Assembly: GCA_964586835.1 (NCBI GenBank)
Contig: CAZPIC010000031.1
Span: 1 to 27,734, forward strand
Direction: 5' to 3'
Origin: CAZLYF01 sp964586835
Lineage (GTDB): Bacteria > Bacillota > Clostridia > Christensenellales > Aristaeellaceae
DNA length: 27,734 bases
Part shown: in pieces, positions 14,190 to 22,473 of the stretch
Position numbering within the stretch: position 1 is the stretch's first letter
Layout: the number at the start of each line of letters is the position of its first letter
Translations under genes and position numbers: made by a program
The notes under the pieces: model-generated
What the model was told of the DNA's origin: nothing
Databases searched by the model: none
What the model saw: the letters and a program-made list of their open reading frames with translations, nothing else

Positions 14190-16115
14190 CTATGCAGGAT
14201 CCTGCTGCCCGGGAAGCACCTCTTCCGCAGTACTCTTCGCGTGCAGGGGTGCTTCCATCTCGCGGAGGGTGGCCTCCCTCATGCCAATGGACACCGGCAC
14301 GTCAAGCCCGTAGGCACCGGAGGGCAGCATGAATACGGTTCCGCTCCCTTCGCCACCCAGATCCAGCTCTTCATAGAGGCGCGCAGCGATGGCGTCGCTC
14401 AGCCGTGAATCTGTCAGCCAGAAAATGATTTCCTTTTCTTTCTGGACTTCTATGTTGAACAGCTTGATATCATGCCCGCCGGATCCGCGCCCGTGCAGGA
14501 TGGTCGCCCCCCCGGCGCCTTCCTCACGTGAGATTTCCACGGCCTGCTGGGCTAGCCCTCGGTTGACCACGGCAACCAGGCAGTCATAGAACTCGATTTT
14601 CTTAGGCGCACCAGCCGGTTTTTCGTAGGCAGGCTTCTGCCTGGCGCTGGGCAAGGTGGCCTTCTTGCGCCCAAACACCGCTCCAAGGATGTTGATAGAC
14701 AGCACGGGTGCCATAGCAACCATGGCGATGACGCCGAAGCCATCCACCATCACGTTAGCGGTCGGCGTCATGGCAGCAGCGCCCTGGGCAAAGGCCAGGA
14801 CGAAGGTGGCGGTGATGGGGCCGGAGGCGACGCCGCCTGCATCATAGGCAATCCCCACAAAGACCGGGTCGCTGCGGAAGGAGAGGATCACCGCGGTGAG
14901 AAATCCTGGAAGCAGGAAGTACCAGAGCTTGACCCAGGGCAGCATGATCCTGAGCATAGAAGCGGCAATCGCCAGCGCGACGCCCACGGACAGCGTCATG
15001 CGGATCAGTCGCAGCGGGATCCTTCCTCCGGTGGCATCCTCGATCTGATGTCCCAGTACATGGACCGCAGGCTCTACCAGAACCACAATCATGCCCAGCA
15101 AAAATCCGACAACCGGTAGCAGCCAGGGAAGCTTTGCAGCGAAGCCCCGGCCAAGGATCTGCCCCATATCCATAAACCCTGAGTACACCCCCGTTAAAAA
15201 CAGCACAAAGCCCAGCAGGGTGTACAGAAGTCCTTTGACAACGCGCGCGATCTCATGGCGTGGTGCCTTGAACTTCAGGAAGTTCAGCAGAAAGAAGAGC
15301 AGTGTCAGGGGAAGCAATGCGAGCACAGATTCTCTCAACACCTCTGGCAGAATCCCGACCATCGGCAGAAAGATCCCTGAAGCGGGCACAAAAACCTCTG
15401 GCAGCCCCTGGATCCTGCGCTGTCCGGAGAGGATGCTCATCAGGATCACAGCGATGATGGGCCCCGCGCTCATGACGCCCACCATGCCAAAGCTGTCCTG
15501 CTCCGCATGTTCTCCGCCCTTGATGCGCGACAGGCTGGCGGACAGAGCCAGTACAAAGGGCGTCGTCAGGGCTCCAGTCGTAGCGCCCGAGGAGTCAAAG
15601 CTGATGGCCAGAAACTCCTCCGAGGCAAAAAAGGACAAGATCAGGATGAAGCCGTAGGCCAGAGCCATAAACAGGGCATAGGACATCCTCCCGCTGAGTA
15701 GCCTGAATGTTCCCAGTGCAATCAGGATCCCAACGCCCGTTGACACCATGTAGACCATAAACCCCGCGCCGATGACGCCCCCGGAGGCCTTCTGCACCTC
15801 TTCTCCCAGGATCAGCAGGTCTGGCTCTGCCACCGTGATAAGGAATCCCAGCAGAAAGCTGAACACGCCCATCTTCCATGCTGTTTTAGACGTGGCCAGT
15901 TCTTCAGCCATGCGCTCGCCGATGGGGTTCATCGCAAGGTCCACGCCCAGCAGGAAGACCGCCAGGCCCACAAGCAGCAGCGCCCCTCCGATCAGAAAAC
16001 GGACAATGACTTCCGTTTCAGTTTTCACAAGCGTCAGAGAGAGGATGAGCACCAAAATAATCACCGGAAGCAGGGAACGGGTGACCTCGTTCATTTTTTG
16101 TCTGAACAGGTTCAT
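14190..16115 (-). CDS. Fused DUF1538 (UmpAB-like) transporter with C-terminal PII-like domain
   Basis: 641-residue membrane protein with two homologous DUF1538 halves. Each half has a helix ending in (A/V)EPxxxhLGxxhxxA(S/T)GG (Glu97 and Glu348, about 250 residues apart) and a later glycine-rich stretch (FDSSGATTGALTTPF; YDAGGVASGPITATF). A two-gene DUF1538 pair, UmpAB of Halomonas, is reported to be a Na+(Li+,K+)/H+ antiporter, so cation/proton exchange is a reasonable guess. After a linker rich in Lys, Ala and Pro, residues 505 to about 605 form a PII-like domain (YDCLVAVVNRGLAQQAVEISREEGAGGATILHGRG). It starts at ATG 16115, overlapping the stop of the upstream tandem PII-like gene (ATGA), so expression is coupled. 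The regulatory ligand is unknown. Confidence 0.85.
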   Translation of the reverse strand: MNLFRQKMNEVTRSLLPVIILVLILSLTLVKTETEVIVRFLIGGALLLVGLAVFLLGVDLAMNPIGERMAEELATSKTAWKMGVFSFLLGFLITVAEPDLLILGEEVQKASGGVIGAGFMVYMVSTGVGILIALGTFRLLSGRMSYALFMALAYGFILILSFFASEEFLAISFDSSGATTGALTTPFVLALSASLSRIKGGEHAEQDSFGMVGVMSAGPIIAVILMSILSGQRRIQGLPEVFVPASGIFLPMVGILPEVLRESVLALLPLTLLFFLLNFLKFKAPRHEIARVVKGLLYTLLGFVLFLTGVYSGFMDMGQILGRGFAAKLPWLLPVVGFLLGMIVVLVEPAVHVLGHQIEDATGGRIPLRLIRMTLSVGVALAIAASMLRIMLPWVKLWYFLLPGFLTAVILSFRSDPVFVGIAYDAGGVASGPITATFVLAFAQGAAAMTPTANVMVDGFGVIAMVAMAPVLSINILGAVFGRKKATLPSARQKPAYEKPAGAPKKIEFYDCLVAVVNRGLAQQAVEISREEGAGGATILHGRGSGGHDIKLFNIEVQKEKEIIFWLTDSRLSDAIAARLYEELDLGGEGSGTVFMLPSGAYGLDVPVSIGMREATLREMEAPLHAKSTAEEVLPGQQDPA

Positions 16116-16777
16116 TGGCTCACCGCCCTCTTGGCGCGGCGTTCCTCATAAAGGCCAAAGGTTTTCAGAACAGGCAGGGCGAAGAGAATACCGCTTCCCC
16201 TGCGTGAAAGGCTCATCCCGGCGAACACCGCATCCCGGATGGCAGGGGCAGACTGGGATGGCGTGACAATGAGGACAATGTCCTTCTGAGGCTCAACCAT
16301 CAGCGGGAAAAAGAAATCCCCGGGTACGCCCGCGCCATGCGCGTGCATGATGGTGCCCCCTTGCGCCCCGGCAGCCCTTGCCACGGACATGCACTCCCCG
16401 CCCAGTCCACGCTCGAGGACGGTCATCAGGCAGACGAAGGGGGCGTCTGTCTGCCGACTGAACACAGAAGGTGCTACGCGGTCCGGACTGAACCCCCTGT
16501 ACGGGACCGAAAAGGCAATGCCTTTGCGGCGCTTGTGCAGCTTGAAGACATCCCTCAGCAGTGCATATAATCTGTCACTGACATCAACGGGTACAGCCAG
16601 CATCAGCACTTCCTTGTCCGTCCGGCTGATACCCAGGAAATCCGTGATTCGGGAGGGCATTGTGCCCTCGCCCAGCATAATCGTCCCCTGGTGCACCCCC
16701 ATGCTCCGCACGCGATGCAGCAGGTCATTCGCCTTGCCACGGTCCACCACGATAAATACACAGGATCCTTCCGTCAT
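16112..16777 (-). CDS. Tandem PII-like regulator, partner of the DUF1538 transporter
   Basis: 221-residue soluble protein with two PII-like (ferredoxin-fold) modules. Module 1 (about 4-95) runs from CVFIVVDRGKANDLLHRV through GTIMLGEGT to KGIAFSVPYRGF. Module 2 (about 110-205) runs from FVCLMTVLERGLGGECMSVA through GGTIMHAHGAG to GILFALPVLKTFG. These match the C-terminal domain of the next gene product (GGATILHGRG), so three homologous modules come from one operon. PII-like proteins usually bind nucleotides or other small molecules between subunits and gate transporters or enzymes. The ATG at 16777 is chosen for AAAGGA 6 nt upstream. The stop overlaps the next start by 4 nt. The product may assemble with the transporter's own domain into a pseudo-trimer (inference). 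Confidence 0.8.
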   Translation of the reverse strand: MTEGSCVFIVVDRGKANDLLHRVRSMGVHQGTIMLGEGTMPSRITDFLGISRTDKEVLMLAVPVDVSDRLYALLRDVFKLHKRRKGIAFSVPYRGFSPDRVAPSVFSRQTDAPFVCLMTVLERGLGGECMSVARAAGAQGGTIMHAHGAGVPGDFFFPLMVEPQKDIVLIVTPSQSAPAIRDAVFAGMSLSRRGSGILFALPVLKTFGLYEERRAKRAVSQ

Positions 16778-16816
16778 ATCCCTTCCTTTCACGCATCCAT
16801 GCTGCGCCCGTCCAAC

Positions 16817-16851
16817 GCCCCGACCCAGCCACAGACCGTTGCTCGGGGCGC
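16817..16851 (-). promoter_or_regulatory. Leader hairpin of the PII-like/DUF1538 operon
   Basis: CGCCCCGA and TCGGGGCG (16844-16851 and 16817-16824 on the minus strand) pair over 8 bp with a 19-nt loop, inside the roughly 80-nt leader. No T-tract follows. It could be a regulatory RNA structure or just a stable stem. Confidence 0.45.
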
Positions 16852-16865
16852 ACTTTCAACGGCTT

Positions 16866-16894
16866 ATCCTATCACAGCCCCCCGCGCAAGACAA
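16866..16894 (-). promoter_or_regulatory. Promoter of the PII-like/DUF1538 operon
   Basis: On the minus strand TTGTCT (16894-16889), a 17-nt spacer and TAGGAT (16871-16866) fit a sigma-A promoter about 85 nt upstream of the start codon. Confidence 0.6.
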
Positions 16895-16958
16895 TTGAGA
16901 CGCGACTTTTGCGCACTGCGGTGCGAGATGCCGGCGCAAGGGTATCTTCAAATACGGT

Positions 16959-16993
16959 AAAACCCCGGATAGCGCCCGCAGCGCTGTCCGAGG
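16959..16993 (-). terminator. Intrinsic terminator of the sugar ABC operon
   Basis: On the minus strand a 13-position stem with one mismatch (16993-16981 with 16975-16963) and a 5-nt loop is followed by TTTTA. It lies about 55 nt past the stop of the binding-protein gene. Confidence 0.75.
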
Positions 16994-17047
16994 TTGTCTG
17001 TAGCTGCCTAAGAAGGGCGGGCGTTTCAGCTTGCCCGGTCATCCTGT

Positions 17048-18022
17048 TCAGTCATACAGAAGGGGCGCAATATGCGCTTCGTCCATGTTCTCAGCGTCGT
17101 ACCAGTAGCAGCCGGTATCGATGACGAGGGTGCCATGCTCGTCCATATCACCCTCGACAGGCTCCCCGAGAACCAGCTTGCAGGCGGTCGCAACGGTCAC
17201 ATAGCCCATCCCTACGGGATCCTGAGTGATGGCGCCGGCAATCTCCCCGGCACGAATGCCGTCTTTGAGCGCGGCGGAGGAGTCAAACCCAATCAGCGTC
17301 ACTTGGCCGATCATGCCGATTTCCTGCAGGCCATTGTAGGCACCGACGCAGGCTCCTTCGTTTGAGGCGTAGATCAGATCGATATCCGGGTTGGCGATCA
17401 GCATGGACTTGGCGATATCAGCCGACTTAAGATGATCGCCGTCACCGTACTGGGTATCCACCACCTGGATGTTAGAGTGAGCCTTGATATAATCGATAAA
17501 ACCCTGTACACGGGCTACCGCGTCAACGACCGTCTGGCTGTGGCCGACCACGGCGATCTTCCCCTCCGTCCCCATCAGACGGATGGCATTCTCCGCAGCG
17601 AGCTCCCCGGCGGCATAGTTCGAGGTGGAGCAGTGGACATCCGCTACCGGCCCGACACCGGCGTCGAAGCCGACCACCGGCATGCCCTTTTGTTTCACCT
17701 CTTCCAGCAGCACCCTGACGGACTCGATGTCTATCGCCGCCATGGTCACCGCAATGAGGTTCTCATCGGTCAGATTGGCGCGCAGGATATCCACCTGTTT
17801 GTCAACCATCGTTTCCTCTTCCGGCCCATCAAAGACAATGTAGACTCCGTATTCCTGGGCAGCCTGCTCCGCTCCGGACTTGACCGCCTGCCAGAATTGG
17901 TGGGCGACGCCCAGAGGCAGCACGGGGATGAATTTCCCTTCAAGGGGCTTAGGATTTTCAGCATAAGCGACTGCTGACAGCAGCATCATAGAAGCGAGAA
18001 GAAACGCAAAAAGCTTTTTCAT
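17048..18022 (-). CDS. Periplasmic-binding-type sugar-binding protein (ribose/galactose family)
   Basis: 324-residue exported substrate-binding protein of the type I (RbsB-like) fold. The signal peptide is MKKLFAFLLASMMLLSAVAYA; there is no lipobox cysteine, unlike most Bacillota binding proteins, so anchoring is unclear. Fold landmarks are FWQAVKSGAEQAAQEYG at the first helix, VVGFDAGV before the hinge, YAAGELAAENAIRLMG, then VARVQGFIDYIKAH and LIYASNEGACVGAYNGLQEIG, and finally LIGFDSS with ITQDPVGMGYV. These blocks are typical of RbsB relatives, but the sugar cannot be read. GGAGG lies 5 nt before the ATG. It is the last gene of the ATPase-permease-binding protein operon, 35 nt after the permease, followed by a terminator. 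Confidence 0.93.
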   Translation of the reverse strand: MKKLFAFLLASMMLLSAVAYAENPKPLEGKFIPVLPLGVAHQFWQAVKSGAEQAAQEYGVYIVFDGPEEETMVDKQVDILRANLTDENLIAVTMAAIDIESVRVLLEEVKQKGMPVVGFDAGVGPVADVHCSTSNYAAGELAAENAIRLMGTEGKIAVVGHSQTVVDAVARVQGFIDYIKAHSNIQVVDTQYGDGDHLKSADIAKSMLIANPDIDLIYASNEGACVGAYNGLQEIGMIGQVTLIGFDSSAALKDGIRAGEIAGAITQDPVGMGYVTVATACKLVLGEPVEGDMDEHGTLVIDTGCYWYDAENMDEAHIAPLLYD

Positions 18023-18057
18023 GATTTCCTCCGATTTTCAGGATTGTTCAGTTCTGA

Positions 18058-19026
18058 TCAAGCCTGCTCTCGTCTTTGGCGCCGCAGCTTATCAAAGTAG
18101 ACAGCCATCGCGAGCACAAAGCCGGTCACAACCGTCTGCCATTCCGTGGAGATGGCCATGGTTCGCAGTCCGTTGGTCAGGATGGAAATGATAAACGCGC
18201 CGATGACCGTACCTGTAACCGTTCCCTCACCCCCTGACATGGATGTCCCACCGATGACAGCTGCTGCGATGGCTTCAAGCTCGTACCCGGCTCCCAGCTG
18301 AGGCTGCGCTGAACCCAAGCGGGCGCTCATGATCAGCCCGGCAGCTGCGCTGAAGACTCCGCTGACCATGTAGATCAGGATCTTCCATTTGTCTGTTTTA
18401 ATCCCAGACAGCCTTGCCGCCTCCTGGTTTGATCCGATGGCTGTCGTGTAGCGTCCGAGAAGGGTTTTTGTATAGAGCAGGTGCGCGACAACGATAATAG
18501 CGACAAATACGATGAAGGCGGTATAGAAGCCCTGGATCCCAAGAAAGTTGCCCATGGCGATGTTCTTATAGCCTGGCGCCGCTGTGAAATAGACCGGCTT
18601 GATCCCTGAAACCACCAGGGAAAGGCCTTTGGTCATCATCTGCATGGCCATGGTAGCGATGAAGGGCGGTAACTTCATCTTGGTGATGCCAAACCCGCTG
18701 ACAGCCCCGCAGACCGCCCCGACTGCGAACCCAAAGAGGATCGCGAGCCAGAGGGGGAAGCCCCAGGATACAAATGAGACACCACTCATCACCGAGCAGA
18801 AGGTCATGGTCGTGCCCAGGGAAAGATCAATCCCTCCGGAGGTGATGGCAAAGGTTGCGCCCAGTGCAAGGATGCCATTGACGCAGGTAGATAGCGCAAT
18901 GGTCATGATATTGAGATAGCTTGCAAAGTTTGGTCTCATCAGTGAAAAGAAGACGAATAGCACGACAAGGGTCGCCAGGATAATCAATTTTTGGGCGCCC
19001 GCATCATTTCCCAATGACTTTTTCAT
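18058..19026 (-). CDS. Sugar ABC transporter permease (RbsC-like)
   Basis: 322-residue inner-membrane permease of the BPD_transp_2 family used by ribose, xylose and galactose importers. About 9-10 helices are expected. Landmarks are FASYLNIMTIALSTCVNGILALGATFAITSGGIDLSLG in the N-terminal third and the cytoplasmic loop that couples to the ATPase, ALGSNQEAARLSGIK-like (here AIGSNQEAARLSGIKTDKWK). A C-terminal VIGGTSMSGGEGTVTGTVIGAFIISILTNGL block follows. Length is normal. The start overlaps the ATPase stop by 4 nt (ATGA), so the two are translationally coupled. It forms the membrane channel of the transporter with the ATPase upstream and the binding protein downstream. Confidence 0.95.
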   Translation of the reverse strand: MKKSLGNDAGAQKLIILATLVVLFVFFSLMRPNFASYLNIMTIALSTCVNGILALGATFAITSGGIDLSLGTTMTFCSVMSGVSFVSWGFPLWLAILFGFAVGAVCGAVSGFGITKMKLPPFIATMAMQMMTKGLSLVVSGIKPVYFTAAPGYKNIAMGNFLGIQGFYTAFIVFVAIIVVAHLLYTKTLLGRYTTAIGSNQEAARLSGIKTDKWKILIYMVSGVFSAAAGLIMSARLGSAQPQLGAGYELEAIAAAVIGGTSMSGGEGTVTGTVIGAFIISILTNGLRTMAISTEWQTVVTGFVLAMAVYFDKLRRQRREQA

Positions 19027-20546
19027 ACGCCTTTCCCCTGCCTGCTTTCTTCACGCGCCGTCGCGTACTCCATGATTTTCTTCTGTGTGATCCCATCACC
19101 GGCAAGCTCTCCGGTCACGCGGCCCTCGCACATGACGACCACCCTGTCGCACAGGCGCAGAATTTCAGGCAGCTCGGATGAGATGATCACGATAGTCTTT
19201 CCCTGCGCCGCAAGCTCCTTTAAAAGCCTGTATATCTCATTTTTCGCCCCCACATCGATTCCCCGGGTGGGCTCGTCAAAGATCAGGATGTCACAGTCGC
19301 GCGTAAGCCACTTGGCTAGCACGGTCTTCTGCTGGTTTCCTCCGGACAAGAACCTCGCAGGCCGACTGACCGATGGCGTCCTGATGTCCAATCGGTCTGC
19401 CATCTTCACTGCGTTCTCCCTGGCCTTTAGAAAGCTGATGAAGATCTTTGCGCGCAGGAAGTCCTTCATGCTCGCAATGGAGATGTTGGTTTCCACATCC
19501 AATCCAAGCATCAGGCCGTATTGCTTTCTGTCCTCAGACAGATAGGCGATCCCATGCCTGACGGCATCGGAGGGCTCGTTAATCCTGGTGATCCGCCCGT
19601 TGACCAGCACTTCCCCGGCACTTTTTCTGTCGGCGCCGAACACAGCCCGCGCCGTCTCTGTCCGCCCTGCCCCCATCAGCCCGGCTAAGCCCAGTATTTC
19701 ACCCTTTTTAACGTGAAACGAAACCTGCCTGACCATCCGGCCCCGCTGGATGCCGCGCACCTCAAGTGCAACCGGGGCATCGGCCGGGAGGGCGGTTTCT
19801 TCCTTTTCCACAAAAAGCTCCCTGCCCACCATGTAGTGAATGATCTGGCTGATAGAGGCTTCCGCTGTAGGCAGGGTGGTCACGGTCTCACCATCGCGCA
19901 TGACGGTGATCCGGTCCGATATCCGTTTCAGCTCGTCCAGCCTGTGCGAAATATACACAATGCCTTTGCCTTCACTACGCAGAATACGGATTACGGCATA
20001 TAGGTCGTTGATCTCCGCTTCCGTCAGCGAAGCCGTCGGCTCATCCATGATGATGGTGTCCGATTCATAGGACAGAGCTTTGGCGATCTCGATCATCTGC
20101 TGTTTGGCGACGGTCAGCCGGCCCACCCGCAGTTGAGGATCGATGTCGATATTCAGCCGGCCAAGGATGTCACGGGCTTTGCTGTTGAGCGCGGCGTCAT
20201 TGAGAAACAGCGGTATCCTTCCCCGCTCCTCGCGTCCTATGAAGATGTTCTGCGCCACCGTCAGATGGTTCATGAGGTTGAGTTCCTGATGGATCATCAC
20301 AATGCCCAATGCCTGAGAAGCCCTGACATCCGGGACATCAAGCTCTCCGCCCCTATAGTACACGTGTCCAGCGTCTTTTCTGTATACGCCTGTCAGAACC
20401 TTCATCAGGGTTGATTTACCAGCGCCATTTTCCCCTACCAGGGCGTGTACTTCCCCCGCGTTAAGCTCAAACGCGGCCTTTTTCAGGGCTTTGACCCCCG
20501 GGAACTCCTTGCAGATATCCGCCATCCTGATGAGGTTCTGCGCCAT
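19023..20546 (-). CDS. Sugar ABC transporter ATPase, two NBDs (RbsA-like)
   Basis: 507-residue double nucleotide-binding protein that powers import. NBD1 has Walker A GENGAGKST (38-46), the degenerate signature LTVAKQQMIEIAKAL and Walker B IIMDEPTASLT. NBD2 has the degenerate Walker A-like GLMGAGRTE, the signature LSGGNQQKTVLAKWL and Walker B ILIFDEPTRGIDVG. This asymmetric pattern is standard for RbsA/XylG/MglA-type ATPases. AAGGAG lies 8 nt before the ATG at 20546. It is the first gene of the operon; the stop overlaps the permease start. A possible promoter (TTGCAC, 17 nt, TAGTTT) lies about 170 nt upstream, past the 3' end of the URO-D gene, so read-through from that gene is also possible. 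Confidence 0.95.
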   Translation of the reverse strand: MAQNLIRMADICKEFPGVKALKKAAFELNAGEVHALVGENGAGKSTLMKVLTGVYRKDAGHVYYRGGELDVPDVRASQALGIVMIHQELNLMNHLTVAQNIFIGREERGRIPLFLNDAALNSKARDILGRLNIDIDPQLRVGRLTVAKQQMIEIAKALSYESDTIIMDEPTASLTEAEINDLYAVIRILRSEGKGIVYISHRLDELKRISDRITVMRDGETVTTLPTAEASISQIIHYMVGRELFVEKEETALPADAPVALEVRGIQRGRMVRQVSFHVKKGEILGLAGLMGAGRTETARAVFGADRKSAGEVLVNGRITRINEPSDAVRHGIAYLSEDRKQYGLMLGLDVETNISIASMKDFLRAKIFISFLKARENAVKMADRLDIRTPSVSRPARFLSGGNQQKTVLAKWLTRDCDILIFDEPTRGIDVGAKNEIYRLLKELAAQGKTIVIISSELPEILRLCDRVVVMCEGRVTGELAGDGITQKKIMEYATAREESRQGKGV

Positions 20547-20689
20547 GGAAATCGCTCCTTATACGGCATCTGTGCCGCAGCCTCCATCGAAGAGCGCCTG
20601 CTCCCCTGCCGCACGCCTGATGGCCCAGCGCAGAGAACAGACCAAACCCCCTGGCCCAACCGAAGCTCTGTCAGATCTGTCTTTGCACA

Positions 20690-20716
20690 GGGGCTCAAAA
20701 ACCGTTTTGTTGCCCC
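20690..20716 (-). promoter_or_regulatory. Two-part hairpin between URO-D gene and sugar ABC operon
   Basis: GGGGC (20690-20694) pairs with GCCCC (20712-20716), and inside them CAAAA (20696-20700) pairs with TTTTG (20705-20709) around a 4-nt loop. No T-tract follows on the minus strand. It may be a processing site, weak terminator or attenuator in the 241-bp gap. Confidence 0.4.
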
Positions 20717-20745
20717 AAACTACCATATTGGAATCGATTGTGCAA
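20717..20745 (-). promoter_or_regulatory. Possible promoter/operator of the sugar ABC operon
   Basis: On the minus strand TTGCAC (20745-20740), a 17-nt spacer and TAGTTT (20722-20717). The spacer contains the palindrome AATCGATT (20732-20739), flanked by TTGG and GTGCAA, which resembles a small LacI-family operator. The -10 is weak, so this is tentative. Confidence 0.4.
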
Positions 20746-20787
20746 TGGTCTTCATAAAACCCTGCCCGTATTAGCCAGGTCTCGTGT

Positions 20788-21819
20788 TCAGCGTTTTCGA
20801 CGGGCTGCAGCTTCCGCACCGTCCTTCATGGCGCGGATATGTTCAAGCGGCGTGCCAGGGATCACGTCGCAGCCGTTTGCCAACAAGAAGCCTCCGTTGC
20901 TTCCCGCGGTCAGGCAAAGTTCCTCAGAGAGCATCCGGATACTGGATGCGCTCCCGCTCTTAAGCTGCTCCGGGCTGATGTTGCCAAGCACTGCGAATGC
21001 CCCCGCCGCGTCCTTCAGGGCCTCCGAGAGCTCCACCCTATCAAGCGAAAAGCCGTCAAAACCCAGCCCGTGGGCTTCCCGAAGTCTGGAGCTGCTGTTG
21101 CCGCAGATATGCAGAAACTGATAAAGGGCTTTACCACGACCCGCGACACGTCCCTCAAGGAGCCGCACCGTGTCCCTGTACAGGTTGCCGCCGATCATGT
21201 CCGCGGACGCGACCGGATCCCCATGCATGACCAGATCCACGCCATGTTCCGCCAGGAGGGCATTGTACTGGGCGCATAACTCCACCGTATAGTCAAACAG
21301 ACGCGAGAGAGCTTCTTCGCCATCCATCATCCAAAGGAGGAGGTTTTCAACACCGGCCATCCGCGCCGCTGTCGTAAAAGCTGTGCAGCCGCAGGAAGCC
21401 ACCGGCTTTCTGCCCCTGAGCGTGCTTTTCATCGTGTCGATGCAAGCAAGGATAGCCCCCATGACGGGGCTTCTGAGCAGGGCGCCGCGGATCGACGTCC
21501 CATCAAGGTCGTCGATCTGACTGGGGTCCTGAAGAAAGGGCAACGATTCACAGGCCTGGCCCTTCCGGTCCATTCTGGCGGGAAAGCCAAGCGCATACAG
21601 CATAAACACGGTGCCCCCCGGCGCCCAGGTCGCGTCGCTGCCCATATCATCATAGGTCCGGACAAAGAGATCCGCTCCACCCGCCGGTCGCAGGAACAGC
21701 TCCTGATAGGACACCTGCTCTCTGTCCACAATCCAGGTCCCCGCATCCAGGACGATCACCGGCACCCTGTCCACGGGTTCGAAGCCAAAGGCCTTCCTGA
21801 TGCGTTCAGTGCTGTTCAT
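20788..21819 (-). CDS. URO-D family protein with MtaA/CmuA-type zinc site
   Basis: 343-residue cytoplasmic protein of the uroporphyrinogen decarboxylase superfamily. The N-terminus MNSTERIRKAFGFEPVDRVPV matches the methyltransferase branch. His237 and Cys239 (FLHICGN) with Cys317 (LLANGCDVIPGTP) form the H-x-C...C zinc site of corrinoid-dependent methyltransferases such as MtaA and CmuA; true haem-pathway decarboxylases lack it. So it probably moves a methyl group between a corrinoid protein or methylated substrate and a thiol or tetrahydrofolate, though no corrinoid protein gene is present. The ATG at 21819 has GGAGG 6 nt upstream; an open frame extends upstream without homology. It lies between the nqr genes and the sugar ABC operon, on the same strand as both. 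Confidence 0.85.
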   Translation of the reverse strand: MNSTERIRKAFGFEPVDRVPVIVLDAGTWIVDREQVSYQELFLRPAGGADLFVRTYDDMGSDATWAPGGTVFMLYALGFPARMDRKGQACESLPFLQDPSQIDDLDGTSIRGALLRSPVMGAILACIDTMKSTLRGRKPVASCGCTAFTTAARMAGVENLLLWMMDGEEALSRLFDYTVELCAQYNALLAEHGVDLVMHGDPVASADMIGGNLYRDTVRLLEGRVAGRGKALYQFLHICGNSSSRLREAHGLGFDGFSLDRVELSEALKDAAGAFAVLGNISPEQLKSGSASSIRMLSEELCLTAGSNGGFLLANGCDVIPGTPLEHIRAMKDGAEAAARRKR

Positions 21820-21978
21820 GGGGTTCCTCCGAAAAAGACAGCGCTCTCTGTCGCTACCGGTATAGACACATCCAGCAGCGGAGAGCCTGGGTCCATGCTG
21901 TCCGCCAATCACGCAGACAGGCAGGAAGCTGTCGAAAACGGATCCGGAACCGCGGGAAAGGCCACACATGCCAGAGAC

Positions 21979-22461
21979 CTACGCTCCGCCTTTTCCTTCT
22001 CCGCTTTCAGGCAACTTCAGAAACGCTGCCACCTCAACAGGTTCTAAGCGGTATGGTGAACCCCTGCCCTGAAAAAACCCATGGGCCCTGATGAGGTGGA
22101 TGCTCAGGTCCGTCCAGCGCAAAGCCTTGCCCGTTTCCCTGTTACAAGCTTCTGTGTTGCGTTTTGCCAGGCGGACGCCGTCCTTAAACGGGCAGCCAAT
22201 AAGACCCAGATACTCTTCCACCGTCACCATGAAGCTCCCGGCCTCCACCGGTGCCCCCGGGTTTTCCAGGCCCCTTTGGGTCAAGCGCTCCAGGGCGTCG
22301 GCCATCTCTTCGGGGCGGACACCGGCGGCTGCGAGCTGGGCAGCGTCCGTGTCGATGATCTCCGTGAGAGAGCGCTGATCTTCCCCAAGAAAACCATCCC
22401 TGACAAGACGCCCGGGTCCCATGTCCGGCCGGAGCAGTTGATCCTTTGGATGTTCCTTCAT
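21979..22461 (-). CDS. Conserved-looking hypothetical protein after nqrF
   Basis: 160-residue soluble protein that I do not recognise. The N-terminal half is acidic and helical (LTEIIDTDAAQLAAAGVRPEEMADALERLTQRGL). The C-terminal half has the dense segment WTDLSIHLIRAHGFFQGRGSPYRLEP (about 116-141), whose mix of Trp, His, Gly and Pro looks like a constrained, functional site, plus a GCPFKDGVRLAKRNTEACN block before it. No signal peptide or membrane helix. The start at 22461 has TCAAGATG context with GGAGTCA upstream and lies 12 nt after the nqrF stop, so it is probably cotranscribed with nqr. It may be an accessory factor or serve the URO-D gene downstream; both are guesses. Confidence 0.7.
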   Translation of the reverse strand: MKEHPKDQLLRPDMGPGRLVRDGFLGEDQRSLTEIIDTDAAQLAAAGVRPEEMADALERLTQRGLENPGAPVEAGSFMVTVEEYLGLIGCPFKDGVRLAKRNTEACNRETGKALRWTDLSIHLIRAHGFFQGRGSPYRLEPVEVAAFLKLPESGEGKGGA

Positions 22462-22473
22462 CTTGACTCCTGA

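Noticed and set aside
20738..21279. Plus-strand open frames opposite the URO-D gene
   Set aside because: Antisense shadows; no ribosome binding sites and low-complexity products.
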